From CAZKAP01 sp964552195 (lineage in GTDB: Bacteria > Bacteroidota > Bacteroidia > Flavobacteriales > Flavobacteriaceae), in assembly GCA_964552195.1 (NCBI GenBank), contig CAZKFM010000014.1, forward strand, positions 3,279-67,278: a DNA stretch of 64,000 bases, written 5' to 3'. Made by a program: the position numbers and the translations under genes. This document shows, piece by piece, positions 41,271 through 49,512 of the stretch. The stretch's first letter is position 1; each line of letters begins with the position of its first letter. Below the pieces are notes generated by a model, which did not search any database, was not told where the DNA came from, and was given only the letters and a program-made list of their open reading frames with translations.

Positions 41271-42452
41271 TTACTGTTCGCTATAGGGGGCGGATTCGTT
41301 TTCGCCTTCCGTAAGCTCGGCCATTTGTGCTGAAGCCGGAACCGAGAACAAGAAGGTGCTACCTTCTCCCGGCTGGCTTTCTATACGCATTTCGCCTCCA
41401 TTAATCCGGATAAATGTCTGGCAAAGTACCAATCCCAGGCCAGTCCCCGGCTCCTTGTTTGTTCCCAGTTTGCTGAAGTGCTCTTCCGGGTTCAGGATTT
41501 TGCTGATGTCCTCCCTGGAGATGCCCTGTCCGTTATCCATTATACGTACCCAGAGGAGGCCATCGGACTCCTGCTGGCAGTTTACCCGTATGCAGCCCGA
41601 ATCCGGTGTAAATTTGATGGCGTTGGACAGGAAGTTTCTCAGGACCGTCTTGATCATGTTCAGATCCGCATAGACTTCAGTGCCCTCGGGCACCTCGTTT
41701 CGCATTTCGATGGACTTATGGTCACTGGCCAGCCTGAGCAGACGGAAGGTTTCCTCCACGACATCCCCAAGAGCGATGTTTTCCGGTATGGCCTTGAGTT
41801 GTCCGCTTTCGGATTTGGCCCAGCCCAGCAGGTTCTGTAGTAGGTTCAGGGCCTCGTCCATCGTCTTGAGCAGGCCGAATACCGTTACCTCTTTGAAGTC
41901 GTCGGCGGTGGGATCGATGATACCCCGCATGATGAAGTCCATTTTCAGTTTGGCCGCACTCAAGGGGGATCGCAGATCGTGTCCGATGATAGAAAACATG
42001 CGGTCCTTAAGCTGATTGGATTTCTCCAGTTTCAGGGCCTGGTTTTCGATGCGCTTTCGCGCGAAGATTAGGGACAAGTGGGTATTCATTCGGGCGATGA
42101 GCTCCTGTTCGTTAAACGGCTTGGTCACATAGTCCACGCCCCCGACTTCGAAGCCCCGGATCTTATCTTCCACCCCGACTTTTCCCGTAAGGAAAATCAC
42201 GGGTATATCACCAAACCGCTTATCTTGTTTGATTTCCAGGCAAACGTCAAAACCCTCCTTATCGCTCAGGAGTACATCCAGGAGGATCAGGTCGGGTAGT
42301 TCGTCTTCCAGGTACTGCAAGAAGTCTACTTCCTGAGTTGCACCGCGGAAGATGTAGCCGTTCTTTTCGAGTATAAACCGGAGCAATTCAATATTGAGTT
42401 GCTCGTCGTCCAGCACCAGTATGCGGGACGGTCGTTCCTGAGTTGTTGACAT
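41271..42452 (-). CDS. Response regulator-histidine kinase hybrid
   Basis: This 393-residue cytosolic protein has an N-terminal receiver (Asp59 in LILLDVLLSD, Lys in YVTKPFNEQEL). HisKA follows with His158 (SIIGHDLRSPLS) and an HATPase domain (NFLSNAIKFT, DNGQGISRED, GTGLGLVLCQTF). With no sensory or membrane segment, it takes its input through the receiver. It is transcribed divergently from rfbB, and the intervening 161 bp contain promoter D with its TTACAAC repeats. Lying inside the EPS locus, it may feed a second signal into EPS control. Confidence 0.9.
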   Translation of the reverse strand: MSTTQERPSRILVLDDEQLNIELLRFILEKNGYIFRGATQEVDFLQYLEDELPDLILLDVLLSDKEGFDVCLEIKQDKRFGDIPVIFLTGKVGVEDKIRGFEVGGVDYVTKPFNEQELIARMNTHLSLIFARKRIENQALKLEKSNQLKDRMFSIIGHDLRSPLSAAKLKMDFIMRGIIDPTADDFKEVTVFGLLKTMDEALNLLQNLLGWAKSESGQLKAIPENIALGDVVEETFRLLRLASDHKSIEMRNEVPEGTEVYADLNMIKTVLRNFLSNAIKFTPDSGCIRVNCQQESDGLLWVRIMDNGQGISREDISKILNPEEHFSKLGTNKEPGTGLGLVLCQTFIRINGGEMRIESQPGEGSTFLFSVPASAQMAELTEGENESAPYSEQ

Positions 42453-42527
42453 GGATACCTGTATTGATAGGCCGTGTCGGGGCTTATTCGTAACTTGAAT
42501 ATGCCGCTGAAAAACACAGCTTTATCC

Positions 42528-42592
42528 TTACAACGTAAAAACTGCGTTTTACAACATATTTTCAAGCGGGCTTTTTGCTCGGGCTATATTTA
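42528..42592 (+). promoter_or_regulatory. Promoter D: paired TTACAAC repeats and -7-like box of rfbBACD
   Basis: TTACAAC occurs at 42528-42534 and 42549-42555, exact copies with 21-bp period. TATATTTA (42585-42592) begins 30 nt after the second copy and 22 bp before the rfbB ATG. An additional inverted repeat GTAAAA/TTTTAC (42535-42540 and 42547-42552) lies between. The site is also upstream of the divergent hybrid kinase gene and could affect both. Confidence 0.62.
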
Positions 42593-42613
42593 CTATAGCT
42601 AAATTTAACAGTC

Positions 42614-43651
42614 ATGGAGTACATTTTGGTGACCGGAGGAGCCGGGTTTATCGGATCGAATTTCATCCCGTATTACCTGGAGAAAAGGCCGGATATTCAT
42701 ATCGTAAATATCGATGCCCTTACTTACGCCGGCAATCTTGAAAACCTCAGGGATGTCAAAGGACACGAGCGGTATACCTTTATCAAGGGGGATATCGTCG
42801 ACCGTGCCACCATCGAACTGCTATTCCGGAATTACGACTTTAAGGGGGTGATCCATTTCGCCGCCGAGTCCCATGTGGACAATTCCATCACCAATCCGGA
42901 TGCCTTCATGCAGACCAATATAACCGGGACCTTCAACCTGTTGGACGTGGCACGCAGTCACTGGATGCTGAGTCCCGGCATCTATAAGGAGGCGTATAAG
43001 AACGCCCGTTTTCATCACGTTTCCACGGACGAGGTATACGGTACTCTTGGGGAAACCGGACTGTTCCGGGAAGATACACCCTATGCGCCTAACAGTCCCT
43101 ACAGTGCCTCGAAGGCCTCCTCGGACTTTATCGTGCGCAGCTATCACCATACCTACGGACTCAACGTGGTCACGACCAATTGCTCCAATAATTACGGCCC
43201 CAATCAGCACGACGAAAAACTGATTCCCGTAATCATCCGAAAGGCCCTGAACGGGGAAAATATCCCGATCTACGGAGATGGTTCCAACATACGCGACTGG
43301 CTGTATGTCAGGGATCACTGTACGGGTATCGCCCTGGCTTTTGAAAAGGGTCGGACCGGAGAAACCTATAACATAGGGGGAAAGAACGAAAGGAACAACT
43401 TGTACATAGCCACCTCCATCTGCAAGATGCTGGATCGCATGGCGCCTAAGGAAGGTGGGCCCTCTTATCAGGATCAGATTACCTTCGTTAAGGACCGGGC
43501 CGGACACGATTTCCGCTACGCCATAGATGCCTCCAAGATCGAGCTCGAACTGGGCTGGAAGGCCGAAGAGAATTTCGAGACCGGCATTAAGAAAACCGTG
43601 GCCTGGTACCTGAAGAAATATCAGACCAACACCACACAGAAACCCGTATAA
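42614..43651 (+). CDS. rfbB: dTDP-glucose 4,6-dehydratase
   Basis: This 345-residue short-chain dehydrogenase family enzyme has NAD-binding TGGAGFIGSN (residues 7-16), the STDEVYG motif and the catalytic YSASK pair. It catalyses the second step of dTDP-L-rhamnose synthesis. The RNDWLYV-type segment (IRDWLYVRDHC) is conserved. It is the first gene of the rfbB-A-C-D operon, with promoter D directly upstream. Confidence 0.95.
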   Translation: MEYILVTGGAGFIGSNFIPYYLEKRPDIHIVNIDALTYAGNLENLRDVKGHERYTFIKGDIVDRATIELLFRNYDFKGVIHFAAESHVDNSITNPDAFMQTNITGTFNLLDVARSHWMLSPGIYKEAYKNARFHHVSTDEVYGTLGETGLFREDTPYAPNSPYSASKASSDFIVRSYHHTYGLNVVTTNCSNNYGPNQHDEKLIPVIIRKALNGENIPIYGDGSNIRDWLYVRDHCTGIALAFEKGRTGETYNIGGKNERNNLYIATSICKMLDRMAPKEGGPSYQDQITFVKDRAGHDFRYAIDASKIELELGWKAEENFETGIKKTVAWYLKKYQTNTTQKPV

Positions 43652-43672
43652 ACCGACCCTAGCACATTTATT

Positions 43673-44533
43673 ATGAAAGGAATTGTATTAGCCGGAGGAT
43701 CCGGTACCCGCCTGCATCCACTCACCCTTGCGGTGAGTAAGCAGCTGATGCCGGTTTACGATAAGCCCATGATCTACTATCCGCTGTCCACCCTTATTGA
43801 GGCGGGTATCTGGGAGATCCTGATAATATCGACCCCCCACGACCTGCCCTTGTTTAAGAAATTGCTCGGTGACGGCCGGCAGATCGGGTGTAAGTTCGAG
43901 TATGCCGTACAGGAGCATCCCAATGGTCTGGCCGAGGCCTTTATCATAGGGGAGTCCTTTATCGGTGACGACAAGGTTGCCCTGATTCTGGGGGATAACA
44001 TATTCTACGGCGCGGGTCTGGACAAACTGCTGCAGTCCAACAACGATCCCGATGGTGGTATTGTTTACGCCTATCACGTAAACGATCCCGAGCGTTATGG
44101 TGTAGTGGAATTCGACGAGAACGGGAAGGTGGTATCCATAGAGGAGAAGCCCCAGCAACCCAAATCGAACTTTGCCATACCCGGAATCTACTTCTACGAC
44201 AACGAGGTCGTGGAGATTGCCAAGAGCATTACGCCCAGTGCCCGTGGCGAACTGGAGATTACCGATGTCAACCGCACCTATCTGGAGCGGGGTAAACTCA
44301 AGGTGAGCATCATGGATCGCGGAACGGCCTGGCTGGATACCGGTACCTTCAACTCCCTCATGCAGGCGGCCCAGTTCGTCCAGGTTATCGAGGAGCGGCA
44401 GGGCCTGAAGATCGGAGCCATAGAGCATGCGGCATACAAGATGGGCTTTATAACGAAGACGCAGTTTGCCAAAATTACTGAGCCCCTGATGAAGAGCGGT
44501 TATGCCCGACGAATGATGGAAGTGCTCCTCTAA
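43673..44533 (+). CDS. rfbA: Glucose-1-phosphate thymidylyltransferase
   Basis: This 286-residue nucleotidyltransferase makes dTDP-glucose from dTTP and glucose-1-phosphate, the first step of dTDP-rhamnose synthesis. It has signature GGSGTRLHPLT near the N-terminus, then VSKQLMPVYDKPMIYYPLS, LGDNIFYG, and RGTAWLDTGT. The length is typical of RmlA. It sits 21 bp after rfbB. Confidence 0.95.
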   Translation: MKGIVLAGGSGTRLHPLTLAVSKQLMPVYDKPMIYYPLSTLIEAGIWEILIISTPHDLPLFKKLLGDGRQIGCKFEYAVQEHPNGLAEAFIIGESFIGDDKVALILGDNIFYGAGLDKLLQSNNDPDGGIVYAYHVNDPERYGVVEFDENGKVVSIEEKPQQPKSNFAIPGIYFYDNEVVEIAKSITPSARGELEITDVNRTYLERGKLKVSIMDRGTAWLDTGTFNSLMQAAQFVQVIEERQGLKIGAIEHAAYKMGFITKTQFAKITEPLMKSGYARRMMEVLL

Positions 44534-44543
44534 AAATCTCGCG

Positions 44544-45095
44544 ATGAAAATAAGGACTACCGATATACAAGACTGTTATATAATCGAACCCCGGGTCTTT
44601 CAGGACGACCGGGGCTATTTCTTTGAAAGTTTCAACCTGCGCTCCTTCATCGAACAGACGGGGATTGAACCGGATTTTGTCCAGGACAACCAGTCCCTTT
44701 CGTCCAGGGGTGTGCTGCGCGGTTTTCATTATCAATCGGGTGAACACGCTCAGGCCAAACTAGTCCGCGTCCTCAGAGGAGAAGTACTGGATCTGGCGGT
44801 GGACCTGAGAAAGCATTCACCCACGTATGGAAACGTGGTGAGCATGGTGCTGAACGACTCCAATTTTCAGCAGCTGTACATCCCACGCGGATGTGCGCAT
44901 GCCTTCCTCACGCTTAAGGACGATACCCTGTTCTTCTACAAGTGTGACAATTATTACAACAAGGCCTCCGAAGGGGGGATTCGTTTCGACGATCCCGAGC
45001 TCGCCATAGACTGGTCCATTCCCTCCGAAGAACTGATCATATCCGAAAAGGATCGGCTGCTGCCCTTCCTGTCCGAACTCAAACAAGAAATCTGA
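44544..45095 (+). CDS. rfbC: dTDP-4-dehydrorhamnose 3,5-epimerase
   Basis: This 183-residue cupin-fold epimerase performs the third step of the pathway. It has DRGYFFESFN, the catalytic-histidine segment RGVLRGFHYQ, and IPRGCAHAFLTL. The length matches RmlC. It sits 10 bp after rfbA. Confidence 0.95.
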   Translation: MKIRTTDIQDCYIIEPRVFQDDRGYFFESFNLRSFIEQTGIEPDFVQDNQSLSSRGVLRGFHYQSGEHAQAKLVRVLRGEVLDLAVDLRKHSPTYGNVVSMVLNDSNFQQLYIPRGCAHAFLTLKDDTLFFYKCDNYYNKASEGGIRFDDPELAIDWSIPSEELIISEKDRLLPFLSELKQEI

Positions 45096-45106
45096 AACAA
45101 CTTCCC

Positions 45107-45979
45107 ATGAAAATTCTGGTAACCGGCGCCGGGGGCCAACTCGGCCAAACATTTAAAGCGATCAGTGAACTACCCGAGACCGGGGATTTGCAATTTGTGT
45201 TTCGGGAGGCTCGTGAGCTTGACATAACCGATCCGGAGGCGGTTCACCAGGAATTTTCGGAAGGCCGATACGCCTATTGCATCAACTGTGCGGCCTTTAC
45301 CCATGTGGACCGAGCAGAGGATAAGCGCAAGGAGGCCCACAACATCAATGTAAACGGAGTGCGCTATCTGGCGCAGGCCTGTAAGGAGAATCATGCCGTG
45401 CTTATTCATATATCCACGGACTTCGTCTTTGACGGATTCCTGAATACCCCTTATAAGGAAACCGATCTCGCAAGGCCCATAGGATTCTATGGCGATACCA
45501 AGTACAAGGGGGAAAGGGCCGTGGTTCAGAATCTGGATGAATACTTTATTATTCGAACCTCTTGGCTGTATTCGGAATTCGGTTCGAATTTCATGAAGAC
45601 CATGATCCGGCTGGGGCAGGAGAAACCCCGGCTCTCGGTTGTTTACGATCAGGTGGGGACTCCGACCTACGCCTACGACCTGGCTGCCGCCATAGTGCAT
45701 ATCATACAGGCCCACAGCATAGAATACGGTATCTATCATTACAGTAATGAGGGAGTGGCCAGCTGGTACGATTTTGCCCGGGCTATCTTCAACGACTACG
45801 GCATCGAGACGGATCTCAGTCCCATACTCTCGGAGGAATATCCGACCGCCGCTGAGCGACCCAAGTACAGCGTGATGGACAAGAACAAGATTAAGAAGAC
45901 TTTCGGGCTGGAAATTCCGCACTGGAGGGATAGCCTCCGGGTGGCCCTGCAGGCACACGCCAACATGCCGGACCTGTAA
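45107..45979 (+). CDS. rfbD: dTDP-4-dehydrorhamnose reductase
   Basis: This 290-residue SDR enzyme performs the last step to dTDP-L-rhamnose. It has TGAGGQLGQTF at residues 6-16, HISTDFVFDG and the catalytic YGDTKYKGE pair. It is the final gene of the operon, 11 bp after rfbC and followed by a perfect 12-bp hairpin. Confidence 0.94.
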   Translation: MKILVTGAGGQLGQTFKAISELPETGDLQFVFREARELDITDPEAVHQEFSEGRYAYCINCAAFTHVDRAEDKRKEAHNINVNGVRYLAQACKENHAVLIHISTDFVFDGFLNTPYKETDLARPIGFYGDTKYKGERAVVQNLDEYFIIRTSWLYSEFGSNFMKTMIRLGQEKPRLSVVYDQVGTPTYAYDLAAAIVHIIQAHSIEYGIYHYSNEGVASWYDFARAIFNDYGIETDLSPILSEEYPTAAERPKYSVMDKNKIKKTFGLEIPHWRDSLRVALQAHANMPDL

Positions 45980-46012
45980 ACGCATAACTCAACTTGACTC
46001 TAATTCAAACGA

Positions 46013-46040
46013 AAGAGGCTATCCCACCGGATAGCCTCTT
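46013..46040. terminator. Bidirectional terminator hairpin
   Basis: A perfect 12-bp stem AAGAGGCTATCC / GGATAGCCTCTT with loop CACC lies between the convergent rfbD and DUF4407 genes. It has an A-tract on one side and a short T-containing stretch on the other, so it can serve both strands. Confidence 0.8.
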
Positions 46041-46069
46041 GTCATTTAGCTAAAACTCTGCGCCGCGGT

Positions 46070-47698
46070 TCAGGCAAGCGAATCGTTGCCGTTTCTGGCG
46101 ATTTTGGATTGTGTTCTGAACTGCTGGCGATTTTTCATCTCGCGATAAAAATTGTTGATGGTGTTGCCCACGTCTTCCTGACCGTCCGGAGTCCGGAGAT
46201 CGGTCATCCTCAGCGTAAATGGGTCAACGGAGAAATGCTCATTACCCGTCTCGTCATCCAGCTGTTCACGGCTATCATCCTCGGACCGATTCCTGTGGGC
46301 GTTCAGGATTATATTCTGATTCTTCAGCAACTGTTCACCGATATCCTTACCCAGTCGATCCATCTCCTCTACGGATGGCATATCGGCCAGCTCCTCTTCC
46401 AGTGTTTGGCCGGTACCTGTGGGTCCATTGTCCTCGGGATAGATTCTGTGGTCGAGTACGTTGCCGTCGTCATCCGAGTCATCGTCCCTGCGACGTGTGC
46501 GGTCCAGGTACCGCTCAATTTCCTCCTGATCGTGTAGCTTAATCTTGTTGTAAGTCCGCAGGAATTCGGAGGTGAGCTGAGAGCGTTCCTCCGGGCGCAG
46601 ACCCTGAGTGGAGAGCTGCTGAAATTGCAAGGCCTTTTGCTGGTAGAAGGCGCGGTCCCGGTATGTGTCCAGGGTCCATTGGATCTTGTCGTTTTCCTCG
46701 TACTTGGCCAGCCATCTTTCGTACTGACCGGCAGGCGCGAGTAGCTTGGCCAGGATAGGAGCCGTTTCTATGCAGAGAAAGAGCAGCATGATGAAAAGGG
46801 ATGGCGCCTGAGGCAATTCGTTCAGGGCCCGGATGCGGGCCATGAGGCCATCTACGTTGTCTATCACGGGTTCTCCCTGTACTACGGCGGCTTCATACTG
46901 GGCCATGAGTTCGCCTTTTTCCTGCTCCAGCTGGCTTACGCGACTCGAGTTAGCGGCCCTGATCACGCTGAGTTCGGCCAAAACCTCGTCGTATTTCTGT
47001 TTCTTTTCCCGGAATACGGGTCCTTTTCCTTTCAGTCCCGTTCCGGCGGTTCCTTCGGCCTCGGCTATAAACGTGGAGTAAAGCTCATTAGCCTGAGATT
47101 CCTTGTAGTCGATTTCGTTCCTGAGTCGGTTGATTTCGTAGTCCAGGGCATTGATTTCTGGTAGATACAGATTTCCTACCTGTTCCTTGTTCTGAATTCT
47201 CAGGTCGTTCTTCTGCTCCAAAAGGACCTGATCGATCTCCTTTTCGAAGATCTTCATCTCTAAAGGCTTGGAAATGACAATGGCGATAATCACCGCCAGC
47301 AAGAGACGGGGAATGGCCTGGGCCCAAATACCACCTCCTGCTGACTTGCGAACATGCAGGTCTTTGTAGTTGTGCGAGAAGGTCACTTCGTCGGGCTGTT
47401 CCACCTTATCGAGGTAGTCTAGCTCCTCCTGCTCCGTCTTGGTTTTGCGCTTCATGGTGGACAATATAAAGCGGTCGAGATTGAAGATCATTAACCCCCA
47501 GAGCAAACCGAAAGAAACCGAAGTAATCTGGTTTTCGAATATGGTGTAAAGGGCGTAACTAGCCGATAGAGCGGCCATTACGGCTGTAAAGAATACCACA
47601 GCACCTATACCTGCGTATTTGTACTGTTCACCACGACTACAATGTTTTTTGAGAATGGCCACGTTGGCCCCTGAGCAGAAGAGGAAAAAGCTTAACAT
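46070..47698 (-). CDS. DUF4407 membrane/coiled-coil protein (paralogue 1)
   Basis: This 542-residue protein starts at ATG 47698 (a TTG two codons upstream is possible) with MLSFFLFCSGAN, the DUF4407 opening. Three membrane helices lie in the first half (about 30-50, 60-80, 125-145), ending in the shared motif SKPLEMKIFEKEI. A long coiled coil (about 160-285) follows, then a fourth helix (SLFIMLLFLCIETAPILAKLL, about 300-320). The tail is hydrophilic and acidic. Function unknown. It is closely similar in architecture to the next gene, so the two are a tandem duplication. Confidence 0.85.
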   Translation of the reverse strand: MLSFFLFCSGANVAILKKHCSRGEQYKYAGIGAVVFFTAVMAALSASYALYTIFENQITSVSFGLLWGLMIFNLDRFILSTMKRKTKTEQEELDYLDKVEQPDEVTFSHNYKDLHVRKSAGGGIWAQAIPRLLLAVIIAIVISKPLEMKIFEKEIDQVLLEQKNDLRIQNKEQVGNLYLPEINALDYEINRLRNEIDYKESQANELYSTFIAEAEGTAGTGLKGKGPVFREKKQKYDEVLAELSVIRAANSSRVSQLEQEKGELMAQYEAAVVQGEPVIDNVDGLMARIRALNELPQAPSLFIMLLFLCIETAPILAKLLAPAGQYERWLAKYEENDKIQWTLDTYRDRAFYQQKALQFQQLSTQGLRPEERSQLTSEFLRTYNKIKLHDQEEIERYLDRTRRRDDDSDDDGNVLDHRIYPEDNGPTGTGQTLEEELADMPSVEEMDRLGKDIGEQLLKNQNIILNAHRNRSEDDSREQLDDETGNEHFSVDPFTLRMTDLRTPDGQEDVGNTINNFYREMKNRQQFRTQSKIARNGNDSLA

Positions 47699-47950
47699 GA
47701 TCAAATAGTGTTCTAGCGTTCTTGATTGATAACGTATCTCGCCCCCGTTTAGTATACGGGGAAAATAAATTTATGATAAATATCAACTTGGCAAAAAGCC
47801 GGATTCGTTAATTAACAAATCCCTTAAAACAGTGGCTTTGGGGTGACTTAACCAAATCGAAAGGCATGCCATAAAGGCAGGCTAGAATGCGATTTGCCAA
47901 CTCAATGCTGTATAGATTTGTTGACTGTACGGGTGGGAGTGTTACAGTCC

Positions 47951-49480
47951 TTATTGGCGGGTTTCGGGTTCTTCGCCGTCGTCCCCTGAGTTCAGATCTT
48001 CGGTATCATCATAGCTGTCCTCTTCGGACTCAGCCAATCTTTCCTGCTCTTCGCGTTCCAGCCTATCCGCTTCAGCCAATTCTCGCCTTTCGCGTTCGGC
48101 CAGCTCTCGTTCCAGTCTCTCTTCTTCGGCCAGTGCTCGACTTTCTCTTTCTGCCTGTTCGCGCTCAAACTTTTCCTGAAGGGCGATCGCGCGCTGTTCC
48201 CTTTCTGCCTCCTCGCGTTGCTCTTTTTCGAGTTGCCTGCGTTCTCTGGCCTTTCTCGCGTTGTATCTTCTGAGCTTGTTTTCGTCATTGCTGTATGCGA
48301 TTTCGTCTAAGTCGACAAAATCGTGTTCCCAGATCGAATATTCCTTGTATCCCTCGAGGCCCTCGTCCCCCTGCAGCTCAGTCAGATAAATCTCCCGCTT
48401 TTCTATGATCGCCTGGGTCTGCTGCCATTTTCGGTGCTCCAATGCCAGAATTTCGCGGTCGTAATGCCCGACTGGCGAGAGAAGCTTGGATACGATAGGA
48501 GCGGTTTCGATGGCCAGGAAGAGCAACATGATAAAAACCGAAGGCCAGGGATTCTCCATCTTAACTATGGCTTCGATCCTCGCCTGCAGTCCGTCGAAGT
48601 TTTCAATTACCGGTTCGGCAGCGGCGACGTCTTGCTTGTAGACCGCTTCGATCTGTTCGATTTCGGACTGAAGATTAGCGATCAGCACTTGATTGGTCGC
48701 CTTCAGTTCCTGCAATTCTGCGAAACTCTGATCGTGTTTGGCCCGTTTCTCCTGGTAAATGGGGCCCTTACCGATACGCATGGTACCTCCGCTCCCTTCG
48801 GCCTCTGCTATATAGCTTTGGTATAAGGCATTCGTTTCGACCTGTTTATCGGTGATTTGATTCTGCAGCCTTTCGATTTCCCTGCGAAGGCGACTGAGTT
48901 CGGTATTGTAAAGTGAGCCTACCTGCTCCTGGTTGGCCAGTTTAAGGGCATTTTTTTCCACCTCCAGGATCTGGTTGATCTCCTTTTCGAAGATTTTCAT
49001 CTCCAACGGCTTGGAGATCACCACCGCAATCACCAGTGCCAGCAGGATACGTGGAAATGCCTGAAAGAACTCCCTTCTCGGACTTTCAATGTATCGTATG
49101 CCTTCTTGTTGATCTTCCTCGAATACGTCCTCTTCGGCTTCTTCGATGATGTATTCAGTTTCCTCAATGTCTTCCTCCTCGATAACCCGTCCACTGGGAT
49201 TTTTCCGCCATATCTTCTTCATGCTGGCGACCAGGTAACGGTCCAGGCTGAAAATCATAAGACCCCAAAGGATGCCGAATCCCGCGGCATAATAGGCGTT
49301 GTCGAACACCGTATACAAGGCATAACCTCCGGACAGGGAAGCGAATACCGCCGTCAGGAGCACAATAGCTCCTATGTTTCGGTGTTTTTTCTGCTCGTTA
49401 TCCGGGCTGCGCTCCAAGGCGTGCCTGTCCGCTCCGGAACAAAAAGTAAACAGGGACCGGAAGGGTCGGGGGAAACTCAT
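47951..49480 (-). CDS. DUF4407 membrane/coiled-coil protein (paralogue 2)
   Basis: This 509-residue DUF4407 protein opens with LFTFCSGADRHALERS and has the same layout as its neighbour: helices, an acidic insertion (EEEDIEETEYIIEEAEED), SKPLEMKIFEKEINQ, a coiled coil, and a fourth helix with FLAIETAPIVSKLLSPVG. The C-terminal 110 residues are an extremely charged Glu/Arg-rich helix with ERE-type repeats, ending acidic. The function is unknown. It lies 250 bp upstream of paralogue 1 and 32 bp downstream of the dipeptidase gene on the same strand. The 246-bp gap between the paralogues shows no gene. Confidence 0.85.
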   Translation of the reverse strand: MSFPRPFRSLFTFCSGADRHALERSPDNEQKKHRNIGAIVLLTAVFASLSGGYALYTVFDNAYYAAGFGILWGLMIFSLDRYLVASMKKIWRKNPSGRVIEEEDIEETEYIIEEAEEDVFEEDQQEGIRYIESPRREFFQAFPRILLALVIAVVISKPLEMKIFEKEINQILEVEKNALKLANQEQVGSLYNTELSRLRREIERLQNQITDKQVETNALYQSYIAEAEGSGGTMRIGKGPIYQEKRAKHDQSFAELQELKATNQVLIANLQSEIEQIEAVYKQDVAAAEPVIENFDGLQARIEAIVKMENPWPSVFIMLLFLAIETAPIVSKLLSPVGHYDREILALEHRKWQQTQAIIEKREIYLTELQGDEGLEGYKEYSIWEHDFVDLDEIAYSNDENKLRRYNARKARERRQLEKEQREEAEREQRAIALQEKFEREQAERESRALAEEERLERELAERERRELAEADRLEREEQERLAESEEDSYDDTEDLNSGDDGEEPETRQ

Positions 49481-49512
49481 TGTATTGCGTTTATCGATTG
49501 ATGACCAGGGGC

